Part shown: in pieces, positions 7,262-14,723 of the stretch
Layout: every line of letters begins with the position of its first letter
Numbering within the stretch: position 1 is the first letter of the stretch
Source of the DNA: Nocardia sp. SYP-A9097
GTDB lineage: Bacteria > Actinomycetota > Actinomycetes > Mycobacteriales > Mycobacteriaceae
Assembly: GCF_009649815.1 (NCBI RefSeq)
Contig: NZ_WJIC01000042.1
Location: 1 to 45,710, forward strand
Direction: 5' to 3'
DNA: 45,710 nucleotides
Program-made: the position numbers and the translations under genes
The notes under the pieces: generated by a model
The model's database searches: none
What the model was told of the DNA's origin: nothing
Seen by the model: only the letters and a program-made list of their open reading frames with translations

Positions 7262-8438
7262 TCCCGGTGAACTGGTATGAGCGCAAACGCGGTGCGGGAC
7301 CGGTGATTTCGATGCTGCCCAACTTCTCGGCGAGGGTCTGGAACATGATCTCGATCTCGGTCACGGCCAAATGCTTGCCGATGCAGAAGTGCGGGCCGCC
7401 GCCACCGAAGCTCACGTGCGGATTCGGATCCCGGCCGATATCGAAACGATCCGGGTCGGTAAAGACGGTCTCATCGCGATTCGCCGACACCAGGTGCGCC
7501 ATGACCTTGTCGCCCTCGCGGATGAGCTGGCCGCCGAGTTCGGTGTCGGCGGTGGCGGTGCGACGGAAGACCTTGGTGGGACTCACCCAGCGCAGAATCT
7601 CCTCCGCCGCGCTGCGGGCCAGACCGGGATCGGCCCGCAGGCGGGCCCACTGGTCGGGGAATTGGGCGAACGCCTCGACCCCGCCCGCGATCGAGTAGCG
7701 GGTGGTTTCGTTGCCGGCCACCGTCATCAGGATGAAGAACGCCTGGAATTCCTCGTCGGTGAGTTGATTGCCCTTGTCGTCGGCCTTGACCATGCGGGTC
7801 ACGGTGTCGTCCATGGGGCAGCGGCGGCGGGCCTCACCCAACTCCGAACCGTAACCGGACATATTGACCACGGCTTGCCGAGTGGCCTCCGCACCGCCGT
7901 TCTCGTGATCGGTCTGTCCCGCGATGGCGCGGGACCATTCGAAGATCTTGTGCCGGTCCGAGCGCGGAATGCCCATCAGTTCGGCGATCACGATCAGCGG
8001 CAACTCCGCCGCCACCGTCGGGACCAGATCGAATTCGCCCAGCGCCAAAGCCTTTTCGACGATCTGTTCACATTCGGCGGCGATGCGCGGGCGCAGCTGC
8101 TGCACGGCGCGCGGGGTGAATCCGCGATTGACCAGCCCGCGCACCCGGGTATGCCGGGGCGGATCCTGATGGATCATCATGCGGCGCTGCACCTCGATGG
8201 CGACCTCGTCGAACTCCTGGGGCTGTGAACCCTTGCGCTCGGAGGAGAACAGTTCGGGCTGGCGCGCGATGGCCACCACGTCGGCGTGCCGAGTGATCGC
8301 CCAATGCCCTTGCGGCACTTCGGGATCGGCATTGCGATAGACAGGGGCCTGCGCGCGCAGCAGGGCGAAATCACCGTAGGGCGGACCGTCGAGATAGCGT
8401 TCCTGATCGAAGACATCGATGCTGTCGAGAGTGGTCAA
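7227..8438 (-). CDS. Cytochrome P450 (CYP125/CYP142-like clan)
   Basis: This is a complete 403-residue soluble bacterial P450. The oxygen-binding I-helix motif AGNETTR is at 241-247, the ExxR motif EILR at 280-283, and the haem-binding loop FGGGGPHFCIG at 344-354 with the axial Cys352. The AGNETTR I-helix and general character recall actinobacterial P450s acting on steroids or fatty acids, but the substrate cannot be assigned. The start is a TTG with AAGGAG eight bases upstream. No ferredoxin or reductase gene is adjacent. Several palindromes lie upstream. Confidence 0.92.
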   Translation of the reverse strand: MTTLDSIDVFDQERYLDGPPYGDFALLRAQAPVYRNADPEVPQGHWAITRHADVVAIARQPELFSSERKGSQPQEFDEVAIEVQRRMMIHQDPPRHTRVRGLVNRGFTPRAVQQLRPRIAAECEQIVEKALALGEFDLVPTVAAELPLIVIAELMGIPRSDRHKIFEWSRAIAGQTDHENGGAEATRQAVVNMSGYGSELGEARRRCPMDDTVTRMVKADDKGNQLTDEEFQAFFILMTVAGNETTRYSIAGGVEAFAQFPDQWARLRADPGLARSAAEEILRWVSPTKVFRRTATADTELGGQLIREGDKVMAHLVSANRDETVFTDPDRFDIGRDPNPHVSFGGGGPHFCIGKHLAVTEIEIMFQTLAEKLGSIEITGPAPRLRSYQFTGITELPVRVVPA

Positions 8439-8736
8439 CGGAGTGACTCCTTCGTAGATCCATGGGAAGCGCCGCCTTCCGCAGATTACGGACGTGGCCG
8501 GGCGGCAAATACCCCTAAGGGCACCGCGGACGGCCCCTAACGAAGGCGTTGCGCGACAGGGGAATAGGGGCTGTCACCGCGGCGCCGGGCCGGAAGGATC
8601 AGGCTGGACCAGCAGCGCGATTGCTCATCGACAACCAAAGTTGTCACCCCCGACCGTGCGATCCCACGGGTCCAATGAGGCGCCCGCTACGGCTCACAAC
8701 CCTTTGGTCGACAACCGACATTGTCACCCAAAGAGT
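8439..8736. promoter_or_regulatory. Regulatory spacer with repeated palindromes
   Basis: Between the TetR stop and the P450 start there are two related 16-bp palindromes, GACAACCAAAGTTGTC (8630-8645) and GACAACCGACATTGTC (8710-8725), exactly 80 bp apart and each followed by ACCC. A looser repeat, GACAG...CTGTC, spans 8555-8575. Their form (GACAAC-N4-RTTGTC) is that of dimeric repressor operators. Because P450 is the next gene downstream, control of P450 is the simplest reading. Confidence 0.55.
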
Positions 8737-9519
8737 TCAGTCGACCGGGTTCGGCCAGCGCTTACGGGCCGCTTGACGGCTGATGCCCAGGGCACGACCG
8801 ATGTCGCCGTAGCTGGCCCCGGACGCGAGTGCCGCACGGGCGCGTTCGTCGACCCGCTCCGCGGCGGCGCGTTGTTCGACATCGGCCCGGGCCAGGGCAT
8901 CCAAGGCAGAGCAGGGTTCGGGGCGTTCGGCGGGCAGCCCCTCGGTGACCAAGGGCCGCAGGCATGGGCCGAGGAGTTCCACCAGGCGCTCGGCCGGGGC
9001 GTCGGCGACACCCGGGATATGGACCATATAGCGGGCGACCAGCACTCCCAGGACCAAGGTGCCGATCAGCACTGACCGCAGTTCGGCGTCGCGACCGGCC
9101 AGGACCCGGGTCCACGGGCTGGTCTCCGGGTTCACGATCGCGCAGCGCACCGCATGCGCCGCTTCGGGGTGGGTGAGCATCGAACGCAGCACCGGCATGG
9201 TCCGGTCTTCCTTGCGGTCCACATCGGCCAGCGCGTGGCGCAGCAGGCGCTCACCGAGCTCTTCCGGGGGGCCTTCCAGGGCGTCGTCGATGGTCTCGGG
9301 AATGCCCGCGACCGTCTCGAAGAGCGTGTTCTTGGTACCGAAGTGCTGCATGACCAGGGCCGGATCCACACCGGCCCGCTGTGCGATGGCCCGGATCGTG
9401 GTCTCGACATAGCCGCGCTCGGCGAAGAGTTCGCGGGCGGCGTCGTGGATCTGCTGGCGCGACTGCAGGCGGCGCTCGGTGCGACTCGCCGGAACGGTGC
9501 TCATTTCCTGAAGCGTCAT
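8737..9519 (-). CDS. TetR-family regulator with extra C-terminal helix-turn-helix
   Basis: The 260-residue protein starts at an ATG with GAGG about six bases upstream. The N-terminal TetR DNA-binding domain reads IHDAARELFAERGYVETTIRAIAQRAGVDPALVMQHFGTK, shown here in two joined pieces. The middle is the ligand/dimer domain. Unusually, the last ~55 residues hold a second helix-turn-helix (ASYGDIGRALGISRQAARKR). It is divergent from the drug exporter gene and a palindrome lies between them, so it probably represses that exporter in response to an exported compound. It might also act on the P450 region downstream. Confidence 0.88.
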   Translation of the reverse strand: MTLQEMSTVPASRTERRLQSRQQIHDAARELFAERGYVETTIRAIAQRAGVDPALVMQHFGTKNTLFETVAGIPETIDDALEGPPEELGERLLRHALADVDRKEDRTMPVLRSMLTHPEAAHAVRCAIVNPETSPWTRVLAGRDAELRSVLIGTLVLGVLVARYMVHIPGVADAPAERLVELLGPCLRPLVTEGLPAERPEPCSALDALARADVEQRAAAERVDERARAALASGASYGDIGRALGISRQAARKRWPNPVD

Positions 9520-9555
9520 GAAATCCTCGCTCAACACCTGTAGACGAAATGATCG

Positions 9556-9585
9556 GTTGTATCTATGCTGATTTCGAGCATACAA
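9556..9585. promoter_or_regulatory. Putative TetR operator between regulator and exporter
   Basis: TATGCT (9564-9569) and AGCATA (9577-9582) form an inverted repeat with a 7-base loop, flanked by TTGTAT and ACAA, so the outer sequence TTGTAT...ATACAA is also partly symmetric. It sits in the 145-bp divergent spacer, where an autoregulating TetR protein would be expected to bind. Confidence 0.5.
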
Positions 9586-9664
9586 GCGTAGAGCAGAGCG
9601 CAGTGTCGCGCCGCGAGCTCGACCCGTCGCAAACTCCCCCGGCATCTTCCGAACGGACAATCGT

Positions 9665-11116
9665 ATGACCAGCCAAGAAACGCAGTCCGACGCTGCGACC
9701 ACACCGCCCATCGAGGAACCCGCGGCGAAAACCCGTGCGGCCCGGCGACTTACCATCACCCTGGGCGTCATCGTCACGTGCCAGCTCATGGTTTCGGTGG
9801 ACAGCAATGTCGTCAATATCGCGCTGCCGGAGATCCAATCCGGGCTGAGCATGTCCGCGCAGGCGCTGGCGTGGGTCTTCAGCGCCTACTCCCTCGCATA
9901 CGGCGGGCTGCTGCTGCTCGGGGGCCGGGCCAGTGACATTCTCGGTCGCCGCCGCATGTTCGTCTGGGGCCTGTCGCTGGTGGTCATCGCCTCGATCCTG
10001 GGTGGTATCGCCCCCAACCAGGGCCTGCTCATCGCCGCGCGCGCCCTGCAGGGCGTCGGGTTCGCGTTCGCCGGACCGGCCGCGCTGTCACTGATCGCCG
10101 CCACCTTCGCCGAGGGACCGCACCGCGCCCGCGCGCTGGCCGTTTTCTCCATGGTGACCGGATTCGGCATCACGCTCGGATTGATCGTGGGTGGCGTGCT
10201 CACCACCTTGAGCTGGCGACTGGTGTTCTTCATCAATGTGCCCATCGGCGTCGTCACGGTGGTGCTCGCACAGCTCTATCTCACCGAAACCCAGAAGCAT
10301 CCGGGCAAATTCGATCTGCTCGGCGCGATCCTGTCCACCGCGGGCATGGTCGGCATCGTCTACGGATTGACTCGCGCCTCCACCGAGGGCTGGTCCGATG
10401 CCGTGTCCTGGGCGGCCTTCCTCGCGGGCGTGGTGCTGCTGGCGGTGTTCGTCTTCGTCGAACGCCACGCCGAGCAGCCGATCGTGCCGCTGCGACTGCT
10501 CAGCCAGCGGGTGCGGGCCGGAGCGTACCTGAGCTTCGTACTGCTGATGATCTCGATGGGCGGCACCTACATCCTGCTGTCGCTGTACGTCCAGAACGCG
10601 CTCGGCTTCAGTTCCTGGCAGGCCGGTTTGGCGTTCCTGCCCATGGCCGTGGTGCAGTTCTTCGCGGCGCGGCGGGCGCCGAAACTCATCGCGCGCTTCG
10701 GCCGTAGACCGGTGCTGATCACCGGCGTCGTCCTGATGGGACTGGAGGCGATCTGGCTCTCGACCACCACCGCCTCCAGCAGCTACCTCACCGGCATCCT
10801 CGGCCCGTTCATCCTGCTCGGGGCCGGACTCAGTTTCGCCTTCGTCACCCTGAACATGACCGTGCTCGGCGGGCTCGAACCGCGCGATATGGGCGCGGCC
10901 TCCGGATTGCTGCAGGGCACCCAGCAGGTCGGGCTGTCGCTCGGGGTGGCCATCCTGACCACGATCTACCAGTCGAGCCAGCACGACGATCATGGGCGCG
11001 AGGCGCTCGCGCACGGACTCTCCACCGCCGTAGTCGCGGCCGTGGTCGCCTGCGCGCTGGCCCTGGTGGTCAGTATGTTCGTGATCAAGGTGCCGAAACA
11101 ACCCGCGACCACCTGA
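9665..11116 (+). CDS. MFS drug exporter, DHA2 (14-TM, EmrB/QacA) type
   Basis: The 483-residue membrane protein is hydrophobic throughout, with about 14 predicted spans. TM1 includes MVSVDSNVVNIALPEIQ, the DHA2-family motif with a conserved aspartate. Motif A is GGRASDILGRRRMF and motif C lies in the GFGITLGLIVGGVL region. Such proteins export drugs or cationic compounds using the proton gradient. A short soluble N-terminus (about 35 residues) precedes TM1. It is divergent from the TetR gene, a classic regulator/exporter pair, and is followed by a hairpin terminator. The substrate is unknown. Confidence 0.92.
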   Translation: MTSQETQSDAATTPPIEEPAAKTRAARRLTITLGVIVTCQLMVSVDSNVVNIALPEIQSGLSMSAQALAWVFSAYSLAYGGLLLLGGRASDILGRRRMFVWGLSLVVIASILGGIAPNQGLLIAARALQGVGFAFAGPAALSLIAATFAEGPHRARALAVFSMVTGFGITLGLIVGGVLTTLSWRLVFFINVPIGVVTVVLAQLYLTETQKHPGKFDLLGAILSTAGMVGIVYGLTRASTEGWSDAVSWAAFLAGVVLLAVFVFVERHAEQPIVPLRLLSQRVRAGAYLSFVLLMISMGGTYILLSLYVQNALGFSSWQAGLAFLPMAVVQFFAARRAPKLIARFGRRPVLITGVVLMGLEAIWLSTTTASSSYLTGILGPFILLGAGLSFAFVTLNMTVLGGLEPRDMGAASGLLQGTQQVGLSLGVAILTTIYQSSQHDDHGREALAHGLSTAVVAAVVACALALVVSMFVIKVPKQPATT

Positions 11117-11137
11117 GACGACCGGGCCCACGAATAG

Positions 11138-11166
11138 ACCGAAGCGGCTGGGCCCCTTCGGTTTTC
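11138..11166. terminator. Hairpin terminator between convergent genes
   Basis: ACCGAAG (11138-11144) pairs with CTTCGGT (11156-11162), with additional G:C pairing inside the loop, and the plus strand then reads TTTTC. It follows the exporter stop and faces the convergent LuxR-type gene, so it may serve both strands. Confidence 0.7.
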
Positions 11167-11177
11167 GGCCACCGATC

Positions 11178-13985
11178 TCAGGCCGCCCCGCGCTGGCCCA
11201 GACCGATGCCGGCGAGCAGTCCCGCATCGGCCAGGTGGGCGGCGAGGTCGCCGCGACCCTTGACACCCAATTTGCGATAGACATGCGTCAGATGCTGTTC
11301 CACCGTGCTGACCGTGATGTATAGCTCGGCGGCGATCTCCCGGTTGGTACGGCCGTTGGCGGCCAGCAATACCACACGGCGTTCGGCGGCGCTGAGGATA
11401 TCGGCCTTCTCGGCGCCCGGCGACGGGGCCAGGGATACGGGTTCGACGGCACGACGACCGGAGTTCAGGCGGTCCACCAGCGGGGTCAGTCCGTGGTCGG
11501 CGGCGATCCGGCCGGCGCGGTCGGCCGCCGAGCGGGCGCGCCGAGGCTCACCGAGCAGGATCTGTGTTTCGCCGAGATCAGCCAGGGCATAGGCCAATTC
11601 GACGGGTTCGGCGGAGTCTTCCAGGGATTCGATCGCCCGCGTGAGCGTGTCGCGGCGCACGGTCGGATCGAATTCCGTCGCCGCCAGCGCACGTAACGCG
11701 ATGCCGTGAGCGCGTGGGGAAAGCGTTGCGGCTCTCGATATCTGCTCGGCGGCCAAGGCCGCGGCTTCGTCCCGTTGCCCCAGCCCCAGCAGCGCCCGCA
11801 CGGCATCGGCACGCCACGGCAGGAAGGTCGGCTGATCGATACCCCATTCGCCCATCAGCCGCCCGCACGTTCGCAGATCGTCCAGGGCGGCCCGGTACCG
11901 GTCCGCCGCGAGCAGACGGCGGCCGCGGGCGTACAGGTACTGCACCCCGTAGGTCGTGTCGAACATGGCATCGGGCAGTTCCAGCAGGCAACCGTCCGCG
12001 GTCTGCCAGTCGCCCAGTGCGGTGGCGGCCACCATCACCTTCGACAGGACAAAGCCCAGGGCCATACCCCACGCCGAGCGCGGCAGCAGGCCCAGGGCCG
12101 CAAGTCCGTCCCGGCGCGCGCCGGTCATATCGCCACGCCGCCAGGCGATATCGGCCCGGGTGGCGGTGAACAGGGCCTGCCAGGTCGGTGCGCGCCGTTC
12201 GACGGACTCGCGCAGCAGGGCCGTGCACCAGTGCGCGGCGAGATCGGTGCGTTCGGCGTGGGCCAGCGCGAACAGCGCGGACACAATCGAATTCAGCGAG
12301 CCGCCGTCGAGAGTCGTTGTCCGCAAAAGCCATTCGGCGGTCGGCACGGTATGGTCGGTCGGTCCGGTCTCGAGCACATCGGCGAGCAGGGCGGGACCGC
12401 GCACGAATCGGTTGGCAACCACCGCCACCTGCGCCCCGTCGGACAGTTCGGTGGGATGACCCGCGCTGGACATCAGGCCGGGGTGGGTCGACCGCAACCA
12501 GACCCGCACGGCGAACAGGTCCGCGGCCGCGTGATCCTCGAGCCGGTCGGCGGCGTTGTCGAGTTGTCGGAGAATGACTTCCGCCTCGACCACGCGCCCC
12601 TGCCAGAGCAGCGGACGCAGCAGGCCGATCATCTCGTCGCTGTCGACCGTATCCGCGCGCACGGCGTCGAGCACGATCGCCAGTTGCGCGCGAGCGATAT
12701 CGCAGGTGCTGCGATGGCCGACGTGGATGCCCAGCACCGCGACCGAAACCTGTTGCGCCGCAGTCGTGGATATGGACCCGGCGAGTCTGAGGGCTTTGGC
12801 CGCGAACTCCCGGTCGTCACGGTCGAGCGCCTCGCGCACGGTGCCCAGCAGCACTTCGAACGCCCACGGGTGCGGTGCGGCTCCGGCCGCGACCAGGTGG
12901 ATGCCGACGCGGTGCGGGTCCGCGGCGTGGTTGTGCAGCAATTCCGCTGCACGAGTGTGTAGTTCGGCACGGTCGGCCGCGGCAAGTTCACGCAGCACGG
13001 CGGCCCGGGCGGCCGGGTGCCGGAACCGCCGATCGTCCAGCAGACCGGCCACGTTCATGGCGGCGATGACTCCGGCGGTGGTTTCCTCATCCTCGCCGAT
13101 CAGTTGCGGAATCACCGATACCGCGCCCGACTCCCCCAGTATCGCAAGCCCTCTCGCCACTTTGAGGAAGCAGGCGCCGCCGCGGTGCAGACAGGCCAGC
13201 GTCGCCCTGGCGAACTCCGGGCCCGCCGCCGGTTCATCCCGCTGCCCGGTCGGCGATCCGCTGTCCGCTATGAGGGCCTTGAGCAGGAATGGGCTGCCGC
13301 AGGTGAGGCGGTGCCACGCCTCGGCGCGATGCGTCTCCACCGGGATTCCGGCGTGGGCGGTCAGCATTTCGCGGACACCGTCGGAGGTCAGCGGGTCGGC
13401 GCGCAGCAACCGAAAGCGAGGCTGGCGCAGCAGTTCGGTGATGAGCACCGCACGCTGCTGATCCGCCGAGAGCGGAAGGTCGGTGCGGGTGGCCACGATC
13501 ATGACGCGCGCCGACCGCACCCGGTCGCCGAACCAGAGCAGGGTGTGCAGTGATGCGAGGTCGGCGTGCTGTAGATCGTCGACAATCAGGACCACCGGGG
13601 CACGCTCGGCCAGCCGGTGCAGGGTGGCCCACAGTTCCTGCTTCGCGTGATTTCGCAGCAGTGGGGTGCCATCGCCGCTGGGGTCGGGCAGTCGTGCGGC
13701 GCTGTCGGACAGCAGGCGTCGAATCCGTTCCAGCCCATGGCGATCGGACAGACCGATGAACAACTGCTGGAGAATGCCGAAGGATTGGTCGCGTTCATGC
13801 CGCGAACCGACCGCTTCCAGCACTGTCGCGTCCTCGGCGCGCAACCGGTCGGCGAATACCTTGAGAAGTTCGGTCTTTCCGCTTGCGACCTGTCCGGTGA
13901 TCAGCGATATTCCACCGTTCCCGGCGATACACTGTCGATAGACTTCGTCAAGAGCGGCGATCTGTGATCCGCGTTCCATAAACAC
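11178..13985 (-). CDS. Large ATP-binding LuxR-family regulator (LAL/MalT type)
   Basis: This is a ~935-residue regulator. An N-terminal AAA/STAND ATPase has Walker A GQVASGKT near residue 32 and Walker B VVLIVDDLQHAD. A long helical, TPR-like middle follows. The C-terminal LuxR helix-turn-helix contains NGRTNREIAAELYITVSTVE. Such proteins typically activate secondary-metabolite or catabolic genes. The GTG at 13985 is preferred because GGGGGG lies six bases upstream and MERGSQIAALDE follows directly; ATGs at 14006 and 13979 are alternatives. It converges on the exporter gene and is separated from the ABC operon by about 330 bp, so its targets are not obvious. Confidence 0.88.
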   Translation of the reverse strand: MFMERGSQIAALDEVYRQCIAGNGGISLITGQVASGKTELLKVFADRLRAEDATVLEAVGSRHERDQSFGILQQLFIGLSDRHGLERIRRLLSDSAARLPDPSGDGTPLLRNHAKQELWATLHRLAERAPVVLIVDDLQHADLASLHTLLWFGDRVRSARVMIVATRTDLPLSADQQRAVLITELLRQPRFRLLRADPLTSDGVREMLTAHAGIPVETHRAEAWHRLTCGSPFLLKALIADSGSPTGQRDEPAAGPEFARATLACLHRGGACFLKVARGLAILGESGAVSVIPQLIGEDEETTAGVIAAMNVAGLLDDRRFRHPAARAAVLRELAAADRAELHTRAAELLHNHAADPHRVGIHLVAAGAAPHPWAFEVLLGTVREALDRDDREFAAKALRLAGSISTTAAQQVSVAVLGIHVGHRSTCDIARAQLAIVLDAVRADTVDSDEMIGLLRPLLWQGRVVEAEVILRQLDNAADRLEDHAAADLFAVRVWLRSTHPGLMSSAGHPTELSDGAQVAVVANRFVRGPALLADVLETGPTDHTVPTAEWLLRTTTLDGGSLNSIVSALFALAHAERTDLAAHWCTALLRESVERRAPTWQALFTATRADIAWRRGDMTGARRDGLAALGLLPRSAWGMALGFVLSKVMVAATALGDWQTADGCLLELPDAMFDTTYGVQYLYARGRRLLAADRYRAALDDLRTCGRLMGEWGIDQPTFLPWRADAVRALLGLGQRDEAAALAAEQISRAATLSPRAHGIALRALAATEFDPTVRRDTLTRAIESLEDSAEPVELAYALADLGETQILLGEPRRARSAADRAGRIAADHGLTPLVDRLNSGRRAVEPVSLAPSPGAEKADILSAAERRVVLLAANGRTNREIAAELYITVSTVEQHLTHVYRKLGVKGRGDLAAHLADAGLLAGIGLGQRGAA

Positions 13986-14312
13986 GTGAAACCCCCCGCA
14001 TTTCATCCCGAGAGATGCGATCGATGTTCACAGAACACCGTTGTCCTGCCAGATTCCTTGGCGCTCAGTCCCTTTCGAATCTTCGTGATCCGTCGCGGGA
14101 CAACGCGGAATTACGCATCCGGGGGCGTGCGCATTCCAGTGGAATGCGATCCGACCCGAACGACGGAATTGAAGTTGTCCTTATAACCCAATCATAACGG
14201 ACCACAGGACCGAATGCTGGGCGCAAACCCGTTGAGCGCCTGCGTAAACGACCGAATCCAGCAACCATCATGGGTTGCTGGATTCGATTCACGCAGATTC
14301 GAACGTCGACCG
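13986..14312. other. Intergenic region with promoter of the LuxR gene and a hairpin
   Basis: No supportable gene is present. The half near 14000-14200 is relatively AT-rich and probably carries the LuxR-gene promoter, although no clear -10/-35 pair was identified. The half near 14240-14296 holds a strong stem-loop listed separately. Confidence 0.5.
14240..14296. repeat. Strong two-part stem-loop after the oxidoreductase operon
   Basis: CGAATCCAGCAACC (14253-14266) and GGTTGCTGGATTCG (14273-14286) are perfect 14-bp reverse complements with a 6-base loop. Outside them CTGCGT (14240-14245) and ACGCAG (14291-14296) pair as well. It lies just after the end of the minus-strand operon, consistent with a terminator or RNA-stabilising structure. 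There is no T-run, so a mobile palindromic repeat is also possible. Confidence 0.65.
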
Positions 14313-14723
14313 TCAGCCGGAGACCATTCGGCTCGCCTCGGTCTCGGCACCGAAGACCACGCGGGCGAGGTCGGGCCGGAACTCGATGTACTCGTATTCG
14401 ACGCCGTCGGCGTGGCGGGCGAGGAAGCCGCGTCCGGCCGGGCCATCGAAGGGTTGCAGGGTGATCTCCGCGCCCGCGGCCTCGACGAGGGCCAGGACCG
14501 CGGTCAAATCGTCGACGATGACCGGGCCGACCGTGCCACGGTAGCGGTCCATGGCCTCCTCGCTGCCGGTCAGCACACAGAAGTCGCCGATCAGGCCGAT
14601 ATCGAAGCGGCCGAAGGCGACGCGCAGATCGGGATCTCGGCCGACCAGGGTGCGAAGTGTCGTCACCGTGCCATCCAGATCGCGAGTCAGGATGCGGGCG
14701 TGTGTTTTTCGGATCAGGGTCAA
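14313..14723 (-). CDS. Possible internally initiated VOC-like protein
   Basis: Inside the fused gene, the TTG at 14723 is preceded by a perfect AAGGAG (14735-14730) at six-base spacing. Translation from it gives 136 residues that match a free-standing VOC/glyoxalase-like protein, starting MTLIRKTHARILTRD. This suggests either that the domain is also made separately, or that two formerly separate genes became joined by loss of a stop codon. It is nested in frame in the larger gene. Confidence 0.45.
   Translation of the reverse strand: MTLIRKTHARILTRDLDGTVTTLRTLVGRDPDLRVAFGRFDIGLIGDFCVLTGSEEAMDRYRGTVGPVIVDDLTAVLALVEAAGAEITLQPFDGPAGRGFLARHADGVEYEYIEFRPDLARVVFGAETEASRMVSG

Noticed and set aside
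8737..9852. A longer TetR protein starting at 9852
   Set aside because: The extra N-terminal ~110 residues run antisense through the exporter gene, and the ATG at 9519 has a good ribosome site directly before the TetR domain.
10088..11284. A 398-codon minus-strand open frame across the exporter gene
   Set aside because: It is low-complexity and His/Gln/Glu-rich, the usual antisense shadow of a membrane protein gene.
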